A stretch of 64,000 nt of DNA from NCBI GenBank assembly GCA_029243485.1, contig JAQWRY010000088.1:235212-299211 (forward strand), in the 5' to 3' direction. The DNA is from Candidatus Binatia bacterium (lineage in GTDB: Bacteria; Desulfobacterota; Binatia; UBA12015). Shown here piece by piece: positions 9,141-17,675 of the stretch (positions are counted from its first letter, which is position 1; every line of letters begins with the position of its first letter). Under the pieces are notes generated by a model, which saw only the letters and a list, made by a program, of their open reading frames with translations, made no database searches and was not told the DNA's origin. The position numbers and the translations under genes are program-made.

Positions 9141-10477
9141 CGTGTCGCCTCCGCGGTCGCGGTGGGCGCGGCTTCTCGAACGAGCCAGAGAGCGGCGCCG
9201 ACGGTTCCAACGGCCAGCACGGCCAGACCGATGACGAGAGCCTGCAGGGCCAGAACCTCCGGTGCCGCGCTCCCGGTTTGCAGGACGACGGCTACGACGA
9301 TGAGGGCGGCCACGACGTTCACACTGCTGACGGGGATTCTGGACAAGCCGTCCAGCGAGCCCTGGAGTGCGAGGAAGAGGGCGAAGGGTACGATGCCGAC
9401 CGCCGTGTACGCGAGTGCCGTTTCGATGGCGGTCGACTCCATCCCGAGCCACCAGCGAACCGCCAGTGCAGCGAATTCGAATGCGATCACAGAGGCGATG
9501 AACCCTCCGACGATGATCCCGCCGATTTGGAGCCACAACAGTGAGCGCATGTCTGCGCCCTTGCCGGTCCGTGTGAGGGAGGCGGCACGCGGCAGCATGA
9601 CGACCGACACAGGAGACAGTGCGGTGCTCACGAGATTCAGCATCGTGACGGCGAACGCGGCGGCGCCCCCGCCGCTCAGGTCGCCGCCCCGTGTGGCCCA
9701 CCAGCCGGGCATGAGGAGCAGGATCGAAAACCCGATCGAGCCCGGCAGCCGCGAGAGTCCGAAACGCAGATGGGCGGCGGCCTGTGGGCCCGACCACAGC
9801 TGCAGCAGCGTGCCACGTCCACCGCGAAGGGTCCGGGCAATTCCTATGAGGGCGGTGAGGCTGAGAAGCCCGCCGGCGGCGGAGAACACGAGCGCCATGT
9901 CCGCGCCGGGCAGGAAGAGGCACGCGAGGGGGACCAAGCCCGTCAGGCCGAGTGAGAGCGCGCCCACGATCTCGAATTTCTCCTGCCCCTTCCAGAAGGC
10001 GATCCACAGGTAGGTGAGCGCCATCCCGAAGGCGTAAAGGGTCGTTGGCAACGCCAAGTGGGCGAGTTTCGCGTCGCCGAAGAGTAGGGTCGCTACGACG
10101 TCGGGGACCGTCGCCGCGATCGCGACTGTGAAGAGCCCGATGCCGAGGACGGGGACAGCGGCCGAAAAGAGGACGCGGCGGATTTCGTCGAGCTCATGAA
10201 CCGCTCGGCGCCGCGCAACTTCGCGTGTCAGGCTGGTCGGCACGCCGAGCATTGCGAGCAAGCAGACGGGGCCGGTTGCCCGACGGGCGAGGCTGTATTC
10301 GAAGAAGCCCACGTCGGAGAAGTTCTCCGCGACGACGCGGTAGCTGAGGAAGATGGTCGCGGCGACGAGCTGCGTGGCGATCGTCGTGATGAGGAGCGAC
10401 CGCTTCAGGCCCTCCTGTGGCGCAGGCGGAGGGAGCTCGGCCTGGGTTGTCGCCTGTCGAGTGGCCGCGGCGTTCAT
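9137..10477 (-). CDS. Wzx-like polysaccharide flippase
   Basis: 446 residues with about twelve hydrophobic segments in the MOP/MATE-like pattern of polysaccharide-biosynthesis flippases. The N-terminus after a short Pro-rich cytoplasmic tail reads KRSLLITTIATQLVAATIF then VPTSLTREVARRRA, typical of Wzx. It should flip the undecaprenyl-linked repeat unit to the periplasm for the Wzy-like polymerase encoded downstream. Both ends are coupled: ATGA with the phosphoglycosyl transferase upstream and ATGA with the SGNH hydrolase downstream. Confidence 0.82.
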   Translation of the reverse strand: MNAAATRQATTQAELPPPAPQEGLKRSLLITTIATQLVAATIFLSYRVVAENFSDVGFFEYSLARRATGPVCLLAMLGVPTSLTREVARRRAVHELDEIRRVLFSAAVPVLGIGLFTVAIAATVPDVVATLLFGDAKLAHLALPTTLYAFGMALTYLWIAFWKGQEKFEIVGALSLGLTGLVPLACLFLPGADMALVFSAAGGLLSLTALIGIARTLRGGRGTLLQLWSGPQAAAHLRFGLSRLPGSIGFSILLLMPGWWATRGGDLSGGGAAAFAVTMLNLVSTALSPVSVVMLPRAASLTRTGKGADMRSLLWLQIGGIIVGGFIASVIAFEFAALAVRWWLGMESTAIETALAYTAVGIVPFALFLALQGSLDGLSRIPVSSVNVVAALIVVAVVLQTGSAAPEVLALQALVIGLAVLAVGTVGAALWLVREAAPTATAEATR

Positions 10478-11220
10478 GAGGCGTCCGCGAGCTGCCGCGT
10501 CTCGACCACTTCCGTGGCACCCGGTGGCGGGAACGGGCGGAGCTCGTCGTCGCGTTTCGCGATGCGGATCAGCTCCGGAGCGGCTCCAAGGCTCGACAGC
10601 ACCTGGCCCACGCCTGCGAGGGCCTGCTCACGGCCGATGAGCGCGAGTGCCGTCAGGAGCACGATCTGGGCGTCGAGCGCGAGCGAGGAATGCTCGACGT
10701 AGAGAAGGCCGAGTCGGCTCTTCCAGGGACGGATCACCTGGTTGTATTTGAGGTCGGGGTCGTCGGCTCCGTCGAGGATGTCTCCTTCGTCGGCGAATAC
10801 GATCGATGCCAGGTCCGTGATGCCCGGGCGGACTTCGAGGAGGCGTCGCTCCTCTTCGGTGTACAGCGCGACTTCACTCGCGACGTTCGGCCGCGGCCCG
10901 ACGAGGGACATCTGCCCAACGAGCACGTTCAGGAACTGAGGGAGTTCGTCGAGCTTGAAGCGGCGGATCATGCCGCCGGTTCGCGTAATCCTGCTGTCGG
11001 ATGCACCGGTCGAATCGACGCCGGACTTGTCGGCGTCGACGACCATCGAGCGGAACTTGAGGAGAGGGAAGGGGCGGCCGCGAAGGCCGACGCGGTTCGC
11101 CACGTAAAAGGGCGAGTGGCGGTCCTCGAGAAAGATCAGCGCCGCGACGACGACCATCAACGGCATCGTGATGGCAGTAGCGACGAGGGCTACGAGTGTG
11201 TCAGTCGCGCGCTTCAGCAT
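10474..11220 (-). CDS. PglC-like polyprenyl-phosphate phosphoglycosyl transferase
   Basis: 248 residues of the bacterial sugar transferase family (small, PglC/WcaJ C-terminal type). The N-terminal hydrophobic re-entrant segment (~residues 5-30) is followed by KFRSM (55-59), the catalytic Asp-Glu pair D91-E92 in KLDELPQ, and MSLVGPRP (104-111). It starts repeat-unit assembly by moving a sugar-1-phosphate from a UDP-sugar to undecaprenyl phosphate at the inner membrane. Its likely substrate is the product of the CapD/DegT-type modifying enzymes in the same operon. The gene overlaps the flippase as ATGA and follows the E1 beta gene by 12 bases. The C-terminal ~60 residues are a soluble extension of no recognised family. 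Confidence 0.9.
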   Translation of the reverse strand: MLKRATDTLVALVATAITMPLMVVVAALIFLEDRHSPFYVANRVGLRGRPFPLLKFRSMVVDADKSGVDSTGASDSRITRTGGMIRRFKLDELPQFLNVLVGQMSLVGPRPNVASEVALYTEEERRLLEVRPGITDLASIVFADEGDILDGADDPDLKYNQVIRPWKSRLGLLYVEHSSLALDAQIVLLTALALIGREQALAGVGQVLSSLGAAPELIRIAKRDDELRPFPPPGATEVVETRQLADAS

Positions 11221-11232
11221 TCCAACGGACGA

Positions 11233-12198
11233 TCAGTGGCCCAACAGCCCCTGTGCGCGGCCTACGACGTCGTCGACGTCGGAGTAGTAGGCAGACTCGA
11301 GAGCGCCACTCGTCGGCGCGGGTGCGGGCGGAAGACAGAGTCGGGCTGCCGAGCCCAAGACACCTTCTTCAGCGCAGCGTGCGATCACCTCGGAGGCAAT
11401 TCCGCAGGCGCCCCAATCTCCGTCGACGACAAGGAGGCGTTTCGTCTTGGCTACCGATTCGAGCACGGTGTCCATCTCGAGCGGGTTGAGCACTCGGAGG
11501 TCGACGACGTCGCTCTGGATGCCTCGCTCGGCGAGCTTCTCGGCCGCCTGGCGACATTGGTGGGCCGTGTAGCTGTATCCGACCAGCGTAACGTCGCTGC
11601 CTTCTCGGGTTCGACGCGCACCTTGTTCCGCCAGGGGTGTCTCATCGACCGGTCCGAGGTCCTCGTCGAGCTCGTACAGCCAGCGATCGTCGAGATAGAT
11701 CACCGGGTCGTCGCACTGCGTCGCCGCGACGAGAAGATCTCGAGCGTCCTTGGCGGTGCTCGGCATGACCACGCGCAGCCCGGGGATGTGGGCGAACCAG
11801 GAAGCGAGCGACTGCGAGTGCTGGGCACCCTGCTCGCCTCCGCGATTGATGATCGCGCGAACGACGAGCGGCGCGGGCGCGTCGCCGCCAAACATGTGGT
11901 TCCACTTCGCCGCCTGGTTCACGATCTGGTCCAGGGCGAGGATCGCGAAGTCCACCCGGGGGTGGATCACGATCGGCCGGTAGCCGGAGATTGCGGCGCC
12001 GAGCGCGGCGCCGGTGCACGCGGCCTCGGACACGGGAGTGTCGATGACACGCTCGACTCCGTAGTCGACCTCGAGCTGGGCCATCGAATCACCGACGTAC
12101 CAGGGGCTCCAGAGTCCCTGGCCGATGGTGAACACCTTGTCGTCGGTGGACAGAAGGTGCGCGAAGCCCTCGCGGATCGCATGTGCGTAGGTCGTCAC
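11233..12198 (-). CDS. TPP-dependent dehydrogenase/transketolase-like E1 beta subunit
   Basis: 321 residues from the GTG at 12198, which overlaps the E1 alpha stop as GTGA and gives the usual N-terminus TTYAHAIREGFAHLL; a longer frame to 12234 is unlikely. It matches the pyrimidine-binding (beta) subunit of two-component E1 enzymes: DTPVSEAACTGAALGAAISG (the Glu that activates TPP), HPRVDFAILALDQIVNQAAKW, and a transketolase C-terminal domain with LRVLNPLEMDTV. With the alpha subunit it would decarboxylate a 2-keto acid, usually handing an acyl group to lipoate. No E2 or E3 gene is near, and the setting is a glycan operon, so it may instead transfer a two-carbon or acyl unit to a sugar. This last step is inference. 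Confidence 0.85.
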   Translation of the reverse strand: MTTYAHAIREGFAHLLSTDDKVFTIGQGLWSPWYVGDSMAQLEVDYGVERVIDTPVSEAACTGAALGAAISGYRPIVIHPRVDFAILALDQIVNQAAKWNHMFGGDAPAPLVVRAIINRGGEQGAQHSQSLASWFAHIPGLRVVMPSTAKDARDLLVAATQCDDPVIYLDDRWLYELDEDLGPVDETPLAEQGARRTREGSDVTLVGYSYTAHQCRQAAEKLAERGIQSDVVDLRVLNPLEMDTVLESVAKTKRLLVVDGDWGACGIASEVIARCAEEGVLGSAARLCLPPAPAPTSGALESAYYSDVDDVVGRAQGLLGH

Positions 12199-13331
12199 GA
12201 GTTGGCTCCCTTGCGGCTGTCTTTCGCAGACCACACGCGGGCCAGGAGCTCGCCTTCGGCCGGGTGGGGTGCTTTCGAGGCGCGCTGCCAGCTGGCAGCG
12301 ACGCGCTGTCTGGTTTCGTTACAGATCCTGTCGAGGTCGGACGGTTTGAGTCGGTCTGCGGCCACCATCGCGCTGGCGAGGCGACGGATCGGATCGCGTC
12401 GCTTCCAGAGCGTGACGTCACCGCCGCGTCGCACTCCGACGTCGAGATCCTCGCGGTAACCCACGTGACCCCGCCAGCGGTACGTGACGAGTTCGAGGTA
12501 GACCGGTTGATTGGTTCGCGCGAGCTCGAAGGCTTCCGCAGAGACGCGCTTGACCTCGGCGAGGTCGTTGCCGTCGACGCGGAACCAGGTGATGCCGTGA
12601 GCCTCGGCAAATCGGCAGGTCGAGTCCGCCGGCTGCCGTGCGTGGATGTGGAGATGGCTCGAAAAGAAGTTGTTCTCGCAGACGAAGAGGAGGGGCAGGC
12701 CCATCACCGAGGCGAGGTTGAGCGTCTCGTGGACGACCCCTTCCTCTGTCGCGCCGTCGCCGAAGTAGGAGATCGCGACGGAGCCGCGGCCGTCCATCTT
12801 CGCCGCGAGGGCGGAGCCGGAGGCGATCGGGACGGTGGCCGCGACGATGGGCACGGTTCCGTAGAGCCCGTTTTCGACGTCGCGCAGGTGCATCGATCCG
12901 CCCATGCCGTGCGAGCAACCCGACTCACGGCCGTGGATCTCGTCGAAGAGCGCGTCGAGATCGCAGCCGAGTGAGAGGTAGTGCGCATGGGAGCGGTGAG
13001 CGCCGAAGACGCGGTCGTCTTTCTTCACGTTCAGCGCGACACCCATCGCCGTTGCCTCTTGGCCGATGGCGAGGTGGCATGGGCAGCGGATCGAGCCGTC
13101 CTTCACGCCGTCCGCCACCTGCTCCTCGGCGGCGCGAATCAAGATCATTCGTTCGAGTGCGAGCTGGGCTTCCTCTCGCGTCAGGAGCGAAAGGTCGCAG
13201 GGCTCGTTTCCGTACTCGGGATCCGCGAGTGCGCCAAGCGAGTCCGGGTCTGAAGACTCCGGCAGACCTTTCGCGCGTTTCGCGCCCAGTCGCGCCAGTT
13301 CCTCTGCGGGAGATGACATTCCGTCGTGCAT
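12195..13331 (-). CDS. TPP-dependent E1 alpha subunit (pyruvate/acetoin dehydrogenase family)
   Basis: 378 residues from ATG 13331, chosen for the AGAGG ribosome site about nine bases upstream; an open frame continues to 13409 but runs into the aminotransferase. The TPP/Mg motif GDG (191-193) to NN (220-221) has the standard spacing, preceded by RSHAHYLSLGCDLDALFDEI and SGCSHGMGGSMHL, near-universal in pyruvate, acetoin and branched-chain E1 alpha. The first ~50 residues are a nonconserved acidic extension. Together with the overlapping beta gene it forms a heterotetrameric thiamine enzyme. In a nucleotide-sugar operon it is more likely to build a branched or acylated sugar than to feed central metabolism, which is inference from context. 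Confidence 0.86.
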   Translation of the reverse strand: MHDGMSSPAEELARLGAKRAKGLPESSDPDSLGALADPEYGNEPCDLSLLTREEAQLALERMILIRAAEEQVADGVKDGSIRCPCHLAIGQEATAMGVALNVKKDDRVFGAHRSHAHYLSLGCDLDALFDEIHGRESGCSHGMGGSMHLRDVENGLYGTVPIVAATVPIASGSALAAKMDGRGSVAISYFGDGATEEGVVHETLNLASVMGLPLLFVCENNFFSSHLHIHARQPADSTCRFAEAHGITWFRVDGNDLAEVKRVSAEAFELARTNQPVYLELVTYRWRGHVGYREDLDVGVRRGGDVTLWKRRDPIRRLASAMVAADRLKPSDLDRICNETRQRVAASWQRASKAPHPAEGELLARVWSAKDSRKGANS

Positions 13332-13359
13332 AGTTGCGATCCTCTGCGGTCCTGCGGCT

Positions 13360-14463
13360 TCAGCCGTAGAAGCTGCCGATTTGCTCGATGATGTAAGAGA
13401 GCTCCTCATCCGTGAGGGCCGTGTTCATGGGGAGAAGCATGCACCGTTCGAAGAACCGGTCGGTGTAGGGAAGCGCATCCGAGGCCAGGCCGAGGCCGTT
13501 CAGCCGATGGAGTGGCTTGCCACCCCATTGGATGATCGATCCCACGCCGCGCTCGCGCAGGTGCGCGCGAAGCTCGTCTCGTCGGTCCGCTTCGATTTCG
13601 TAATTCTGATAGACGTCCATCCGGTCGGGGTCGCTGTTGGGGCCCGGGGGAACGCCGATCTGCTCGAGCCCGCGCAGGCCGGCGTCGTAGATCGCGGCGA
13701 TCTCACGGCGGCGGGCGATGGTCTCTGAATAGTGGCGGAGTTTGGGGAGGAGGACCGCGGCCTGCAGGTTGTCGAGGCGTGAGTTCACGCCCCACATCTG
13801 GACTTCACCCTCGTCGTCTCGCCCGTGATCGCGCAGCATGCGGAGCTTCCGTGCGACGTCGGCCGAGTCCGTGAGGAGGAGACCTCCATCGCCGAAGCTG
13901 CCCAGCAGTTTGGCCGGGTACAGGCTGATCGAGCCGGCGAGGCCGAACGTTCCGGCGCTCTTCCCGCGATAGGTGGCCCCGAGGGCCTGTGCGGCGTCTT
14001 CGATGATCACGAGCCCGTGGCGGTCGGCGATGGCCTGTAGGGCATCCATGTCGGCGATGCGGCCGTTGAGTTGCGTCGGCATGAGGACGCGCGTGCGGTC
14101 GGTGACCGCGGCCTCTACGGCTTCCGGATCGATGAGCCGGTCTTCCCGGCATTCGACGAGTACGGGCTTCGCGCCGACGAAGTGGGCCGCCGCGGCTGTG
14201 GCGACATACGTGTGGGAAGCCATGATGACTTCATCGCCGGAGCCGACGTTTGCGACGCGCAGCGCGAGCATCAGCGAGTCGGTACCGTTCGCAACCCCGA
14301 CGACGTGTGCAACGCCCGCCAGGTTCCCCACGGCTCGTTCGAACTCCTCGAGTTCGTCCTGGAGGATGAAGGCCCCCCGCTCGAGACAGCGGTTCATCGC
14401 TGCCTCGACGTCGTCGCGGTGCTCGGTGAAGACGTGCGGATATGGGAAGAACGGGATCTGCAC
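13360..14463 (-). CDS. DegT/DnrJ/EryC1/StrS-family sugar aminotransferase
   Basis: 367 residues, GTG start immediately abutting the methyltransferase TAA. PLP-binding signatures: GVANGTDSLMLALR (phosphate loop), EDAAQALGA (Asp156 to the pyridine N) and SISLYPAKLLGSFGDGG with Schiff-base Lys185. These enzymes transaminate a keto sugar (often the 4-keto product of a CapD-like dehydratase) using glutamate. The dehydratase in this operon is a natural supplier. The usual VHLYG segment reads PTQLNG here, so the active-site pocket may differ from well-studied members. Regiochemistry cannot be inferred. Confidence 0.9.
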   Translation of the reverse strand: MQIPFFPYPHVFTEHRDDVEAAMNRCLERGAFILQDELEEFERAVGNLAGVAHVVGVANGTDSLMLALRVANVGSGDEVIMASHTYVATAAAAHFVGAKPVLVECREDRLIDPEAVEAAVTDRTRVLMPTQLNGRIADMDALQAIADRHGLVIIEDAAQALGATYRGKSAGTFGLAGSISLYPAKLLGSFGDGGLLLTDSADVARKLRMLRDHGRDDEGEVQMWGVNSRLDNLQAAVLLPKLRHYSETIARRREIAAIYDAGLRGLEQIGVPPGPNSDPDRMDVYQNYEIEADRRDELRAHLRERGVGSIIQWGGKPLHRLNGLGLASDALPYTDRFFERCMLLPMNTALTDEELSYIIEQIGSFYG

Positions 14464-15261
14464 TTAGTTGCCGCCCGTCTGCTTCTGGGCCGCGCAGAAG
14501 AGGACCTTGTGGTCGTGATCGTCGTTGCTTTCGGGGATCGTAGAGGGCTCGTCCCACGGCACGATCGCCGGATCGACGTCGGCGGGCATCTCTACCAGCT
14601 GGCCGAATACGAATCGTTTCAGAATCTGCTTTGCCGCCATCGAGCCAGGGACCACTCCGAGTTTGGACGCGGCGGCCTTCATCGGGCGGAGCATGCGTTG
14701 TCGGGTGGACACACTGCCTACGGGGACGCCGCCGAAGAACTCCGGTGCGAATCCCGAGGCCCGCAGCTCGGCGGCGAGTTCTGTGACGCCGAAGTAGCGC
14801 TGCGATCGGGGGCTGGACACGAAATCCCAAAGGCTCGGGTTCGCGGTGCAGATGAGAAGTTCGCCGCCGGGTCGAAGGACGCGATGCGCTTCCCGGAAGA
14901 ACGCGCTGGTCTCCGGCAGGTAGTAGATCGCTTCGAAGAGGATGACCACGTCCACGGATGCCGAACGGCAGGGCAGGGCATCGGCCGGGCCGACCAATAC
15001 GGGGACCGCGCCGGAGGCGGCCGAGGCTGCCTTCGTTGCGAGGTCGGGATCGAGATCGCACGCAAGGACGGAACGCGCCGCCCCTGCGAGCGCGGAGAGT
15101 CCCTGTCCAGAGCCGCACGCGACCTCGAGCACGTCGCGCCCACGGCAGCGGCTCGCCGCCCAGCCGTAGCGCTGTGCGAATCGGGAGAGCTGCTCGGCGG
15201 AAACCTGAGTCCCCGTGACCTCGGTGACCTCCGACCAGCTCGTGTCTTTGACTTGGACCAG
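14464..15261 (-). CDS. Class I SAM-dependent methyltransferase, apparent CTG start
   Basis: Motif I is DVLEVACGSGQGL, followed by LACDLDPD, LPCRSASVDVVILFEAIYYL and HRVLRPGGELLICT, a standard class I methyltransferase of the kind found in glycan and secondary-metabolite loci. Between the upstream stop (15337-15339) and motif I there is no ATG, GTG or TTG in frame until a GTG at 15132 that would start inside motif I. The conserved N-terminus (WSEVTEVTGTQVSAEQL, then RFAQRYGWAA) is present in the frame, and CTG at 15261 follows AAGGGG (15268-15273) by six bases. I therefore place the start there (265 aa). It probably methylates a sugar hydroxyl or amine. Confidence 0.78.
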   Translation of the reverse strand: MVQVKDTSWSEVTEVTGTQVSAEQLSRFAQRYGWAASRCRGRDVLEVACGSGQGLSALAGAARSVLACDLDPDLATKAASAASGAVPVLVGPADALPCRSASVDVVILFEAIYYLPETSAFFREAHRVLRPGGELLICTANPSLWDFVSSPRSQRYFGVTELAAELRASGFAPEFFGGVPVGSVSTRQRMLRPMKAAASKLGVVPGSMAAKQILKRFVFGQLVEMPADVDPAIVPWDEPSTIPESNDDHDHKVLFCAAQKQTGGN

Positions 15262-15336
15262 TTTCGTCCCCTTGCTGCTTTGCTGTGAGGCGGGCCGGCA
15301 TCGCGCCGGAGTCGCCTCCGTTCGAAAGACGGCCGG

Positions 15337-17274
15337 CTAACGCCCGGCAGCCCGTAGTTGGGCCAGATTTTCGCTCGCCTCATCATCGCCCAGGTCGGGT
15401 GAGAATTCCGGGACGAGGCTTGCGAGTCGATCCAGGAGGTCGATCTCTTCGGCCGACCGGCAGTCCGACTCCAGGCTGTTCAGGGCCGCGTTGAGTTGCG
15501 ACCGGTCGGCGGGTCGGAAGTGTCCGATGAAGATCTTCGGATGGCGGGTCTTGTCCGCCACCTCTTCTGAGACCGACAGTTCTTCGTACAGTTTCTCGCC
15601 GGGTCGAGTGCCGCTGAACTCGATGGCGATGTCTTGCTCCGGTTTGAGTCCGGAGAGACGGATCAGATCTTTCGCGAGGTCGACGATCCTCACGGGCTCG
15701 CCCATGTCCAGGATGAAGATCTCGCCGCCCTTCCCGATGCTGCTGGCCTCGAGGACGAGTTGGCAGGCCTCGGGCACCGTCATGAAGTACCGCTTCATGT
15801 CGGGGTGCGTAACCACGACGGGTCCGCCTTCTTGAATCTGCTTCTGGAAGATCGGAACGACGCTCCCGGTCGAGCCGAGAACGTTGCCGAAGCGAACCGT
15901 GACGAAGCGGGTCTTGCTCTCCTGTGAGAGGGCCTGCACGTACATCTCGGCGAGCCGCTTGGTGCACCCCATGACCGACGAAGGGTTTACTGCCTTGTCG
16001 GTCGACACCATCACGAAACGATCGACGTCGTGACGTTGGGCGGCGTCGGCGAGTGCTCGGGTTCCGATGATATTGTTCTTGATGGCCTCGCCGACGTTCC
16101 ATTCCATCATCGGTACATGCTTGTGCGCCGCCGCATGTAGGACGAGCGAGGGCTTGTATCGAGTGAAGATCTCATCCAGGCGCGCCTCGTCGCCGATGTC
16201 GGCAATGAGTGGGTGGATCCGATCTGCATGGTCCGGGAACTTGGCGAGCAGGTGTTGGTGGGCCTGGAAGAGATTGCCTTCCGCCCGTTCGACGAGCAGG
16301 AGCCTACGTGGCGAGTAGAGCAACGTTTGCTCGCATAGGCCGAGCCCGATGCTGCCGCCGGCGCCCGTGATCATCACACAGCTATCGTGGATTGTGGACT
16401 GAACGTGCGGGCTGTCGAGTTGTACCGGGTCTCGACGGAGCAGGTCCTCGATGGTTACCGGGCGGATCTTGCTGGAGCCCAGTTGTCCCGCGGTTTCGTG
16501 GAGTCCCTGTGCGACCTTGGTTTCGATGCCGGCGGACTTGCATCGTTCATGCACGCGCCGGACCAGGGAACCCGGAGGTTCGGAAACCGTGATCAGGGCC
16601 TGATCAATTCGATGCTTGAGACCTAGCGCCGGGATGTCTGCCGGCGTGCCGAGTACCCGCAGCCCGTGGATGAGCTGTCCGGTTTTGCCGCCCGTGTCGT
16701 CGACGAAGCCGACGGCATGGATCCCGAGGCCTGGTCGACGCTCGATCTCTTTCGCCATCCACAGGCCGACTTGGCCGGCTCCGACGAGGAGGGTTCGCTT
16801 CTCCGGGCCGGCGTCGGCTCGTTCCCCGGCTGCGCCGGCTCGTTCGATGAGTGACCGCCACACCGCACGCGTTCCGGCGACGCCGAGGAATGCGACCATC
16901 AGGTCGATCAGGATCACCCCGACCGGCAGGATCGCGTACATCACGTAGGCCGACATTGGCAGGAGCATCTCGCCGACGAGTCTCATCGACAGGAGAACGG
17001 TTGCCGCACCGCCGGTCGCGTACAGGAGACGCGACGCCTCGCGGAGTCCGATGTAACGCCAGGCGAAGTCGGGCGCGCCTACGGCTTGGAGGCAGATCAG
17101 TTGGAGTCCGACGACGTACGGCCAGAGGAAGAAGAGTCTCTTGACGTACTCGTGAGGGATGTCGCCCTCGAAGCGGAGCAAGAACGCGAGCCAGAGGGCA
17201 GCCGAGAGCACGACGGCATCGGCACCGACACGGGCAAGTCGACTCAGCCTGCGAAGGCGTGAACTTCCCGCCAT
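15337..17274 (-). CDS. CapD/FlaA1/WbpM-type membrane nucleotide-sugar 4,6-dehydratase
   Basis: 645 residues from ATG 17274, chosen because GGAGGGGG (17279-17286) ends four bases before it; an in-frame ATG at 17295 is weaker. Four N-terminal membrane helices (~residues 15-150) precede a first Rossmann region (LLVGAGQVGLWMAKEI) and a second, catalytic SDR domain (VMITGAGGSIGLGLCEQ, about residue 300) with STDKAVNPSSVMGCTKRLAEMYVQ. The Met/Lys pair replaces the usual Tyr-x3-Lys, as in WbpM-like dehydratases. It should convert UDP-GlcNAc-type sugars to 4-keto-6-deoxy forms for the aminotransferase downstream. It is the first gene of the leftward operon. Confidence 0.9.
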   Translation of the reverse strand: MAGSSRLRRLSRLARVGADAVVLSAALWLAFLLRFEGDIPHEYVKRLFFLWPYVVGLQLICLQAVGAPDFAWRYIGLREASRLLYATGGAATVLLSMRLVGEMLLPMSAYVMYAILPVGVILIDLMVAFLGVAGTRAVWRSLIERAGAAGERADAGPEKRTLLVGAGQVGLWMAKEIERRPGLGIHAVGFVDDTGGKTGQLIHGLRVLGTPADIPALGLKHRIDQALITVSEPPGSLVRRVHERCKSAGIETKVAQGLHETAGQLGSSKIRPVTIEDLLRRDPVQLDSPHVQSTIHDSCVMITGAGGSIGLGLCEQTLLYSPRRLLLVERAEGNLFQAHQHLLAKFPDHADRIHPLIADIGDEARLDEIFTRYKPSLVLHAAAHKHVPMMEWNVGEAIKNNIIGTRALADAAQRHDVDRFVMVSTDKAVNPSSVMGCTKRLAEMYVQALSQESKTRFVTVRFGNVLGSTGSVVPIFQKQIQEGGPVVVTHPDMKRYFMTVPEACQLVLEASSIGKGGEIFILDMGEPVRIVDLAKDLIRLSGLKPEQDIAIEFSGTRPGEKLYEELSVSEEVADKTRHPKIFIGHFRPADRSQLNAALNSLESDCRSAEEIDLLDRLASLVPEFSPDLGDDEASENLAQLRAAGR

Positions 17275-17675
17275 GCGTCCCCCTCCATCTCCCATCCCAA
17301 ACAGCCCCGTTTTCAAGAGCAGTTTCTCGTGGCGCCGCAGAACTCCACCGCCTCCCTCCCCCCAGTCCCCACGCCGCCATTCGACCTGCATCAGGCCCGT
17401 CCGACGGCAGAGCAACCAAAGCGGATAATGGCTCGGCGTGTCAACGAAATCAGCCCCGTTCCGCCTACCTCTCCGGCGCTTGCGGACGCGTCGTCCCGAG
17501 GGCTGAGACGTGCCTTGCACGCCGTAGCGATTGCCTGATTTTTGGGCACGATCATCCGCAAACTCCTCTTCGTCCGGAGGAGGTAGCGGCAGATTTTACC
17601 CCCACCTATAGGGGCATCGATGAGTTTTGTGCCGTTCAGGAACAGGGCGGTACCGTTCTGGCACGCGGGGTGACG
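17275..17675. promoter_or_regulatory. 401-base gene-free leader upstream of the glycan operon
   Basis: No conserved protein-coding region is apparent. On the minus strand this is the 5' leader of the glycan operon and the trailer of the Cys-rich repeat gene. Visible structure includes CCCC-N7-GGGG at 17599-17613 with a CCTATAGG core, and a GTGCC/GGCAC inverted pair flanking 17631-17666. A 54-codon frame (17391-17555, minus) has a good AGAGGAG site but a non-protein-like composition. The operon promoter probably lies here, but no convincing paired -35/-10 boxes were found. Confidence 0.4.

Noticed and set aside
8055..10013. Long + strand frame opposite the SGNH hydrolase and flippase
   Set aside because: Both minus-strand genes are supported by motifs and coupled overlaps, so this is a shadow.
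17439..17444. TTGACA box upstream of the glycan operon on the minus strand
   Set aside because: No -10 element at 16-18 bases; ATTATC lies only about ten bases away.
17391..17555. Minus-strand 54-codon frame with a strong AGAGGAG site upstream of the CapD-type gene
   Set aside because: Composition is not protein-like and there is no conserved domain; it might be a leader peptide but the sequence alone does not support it.
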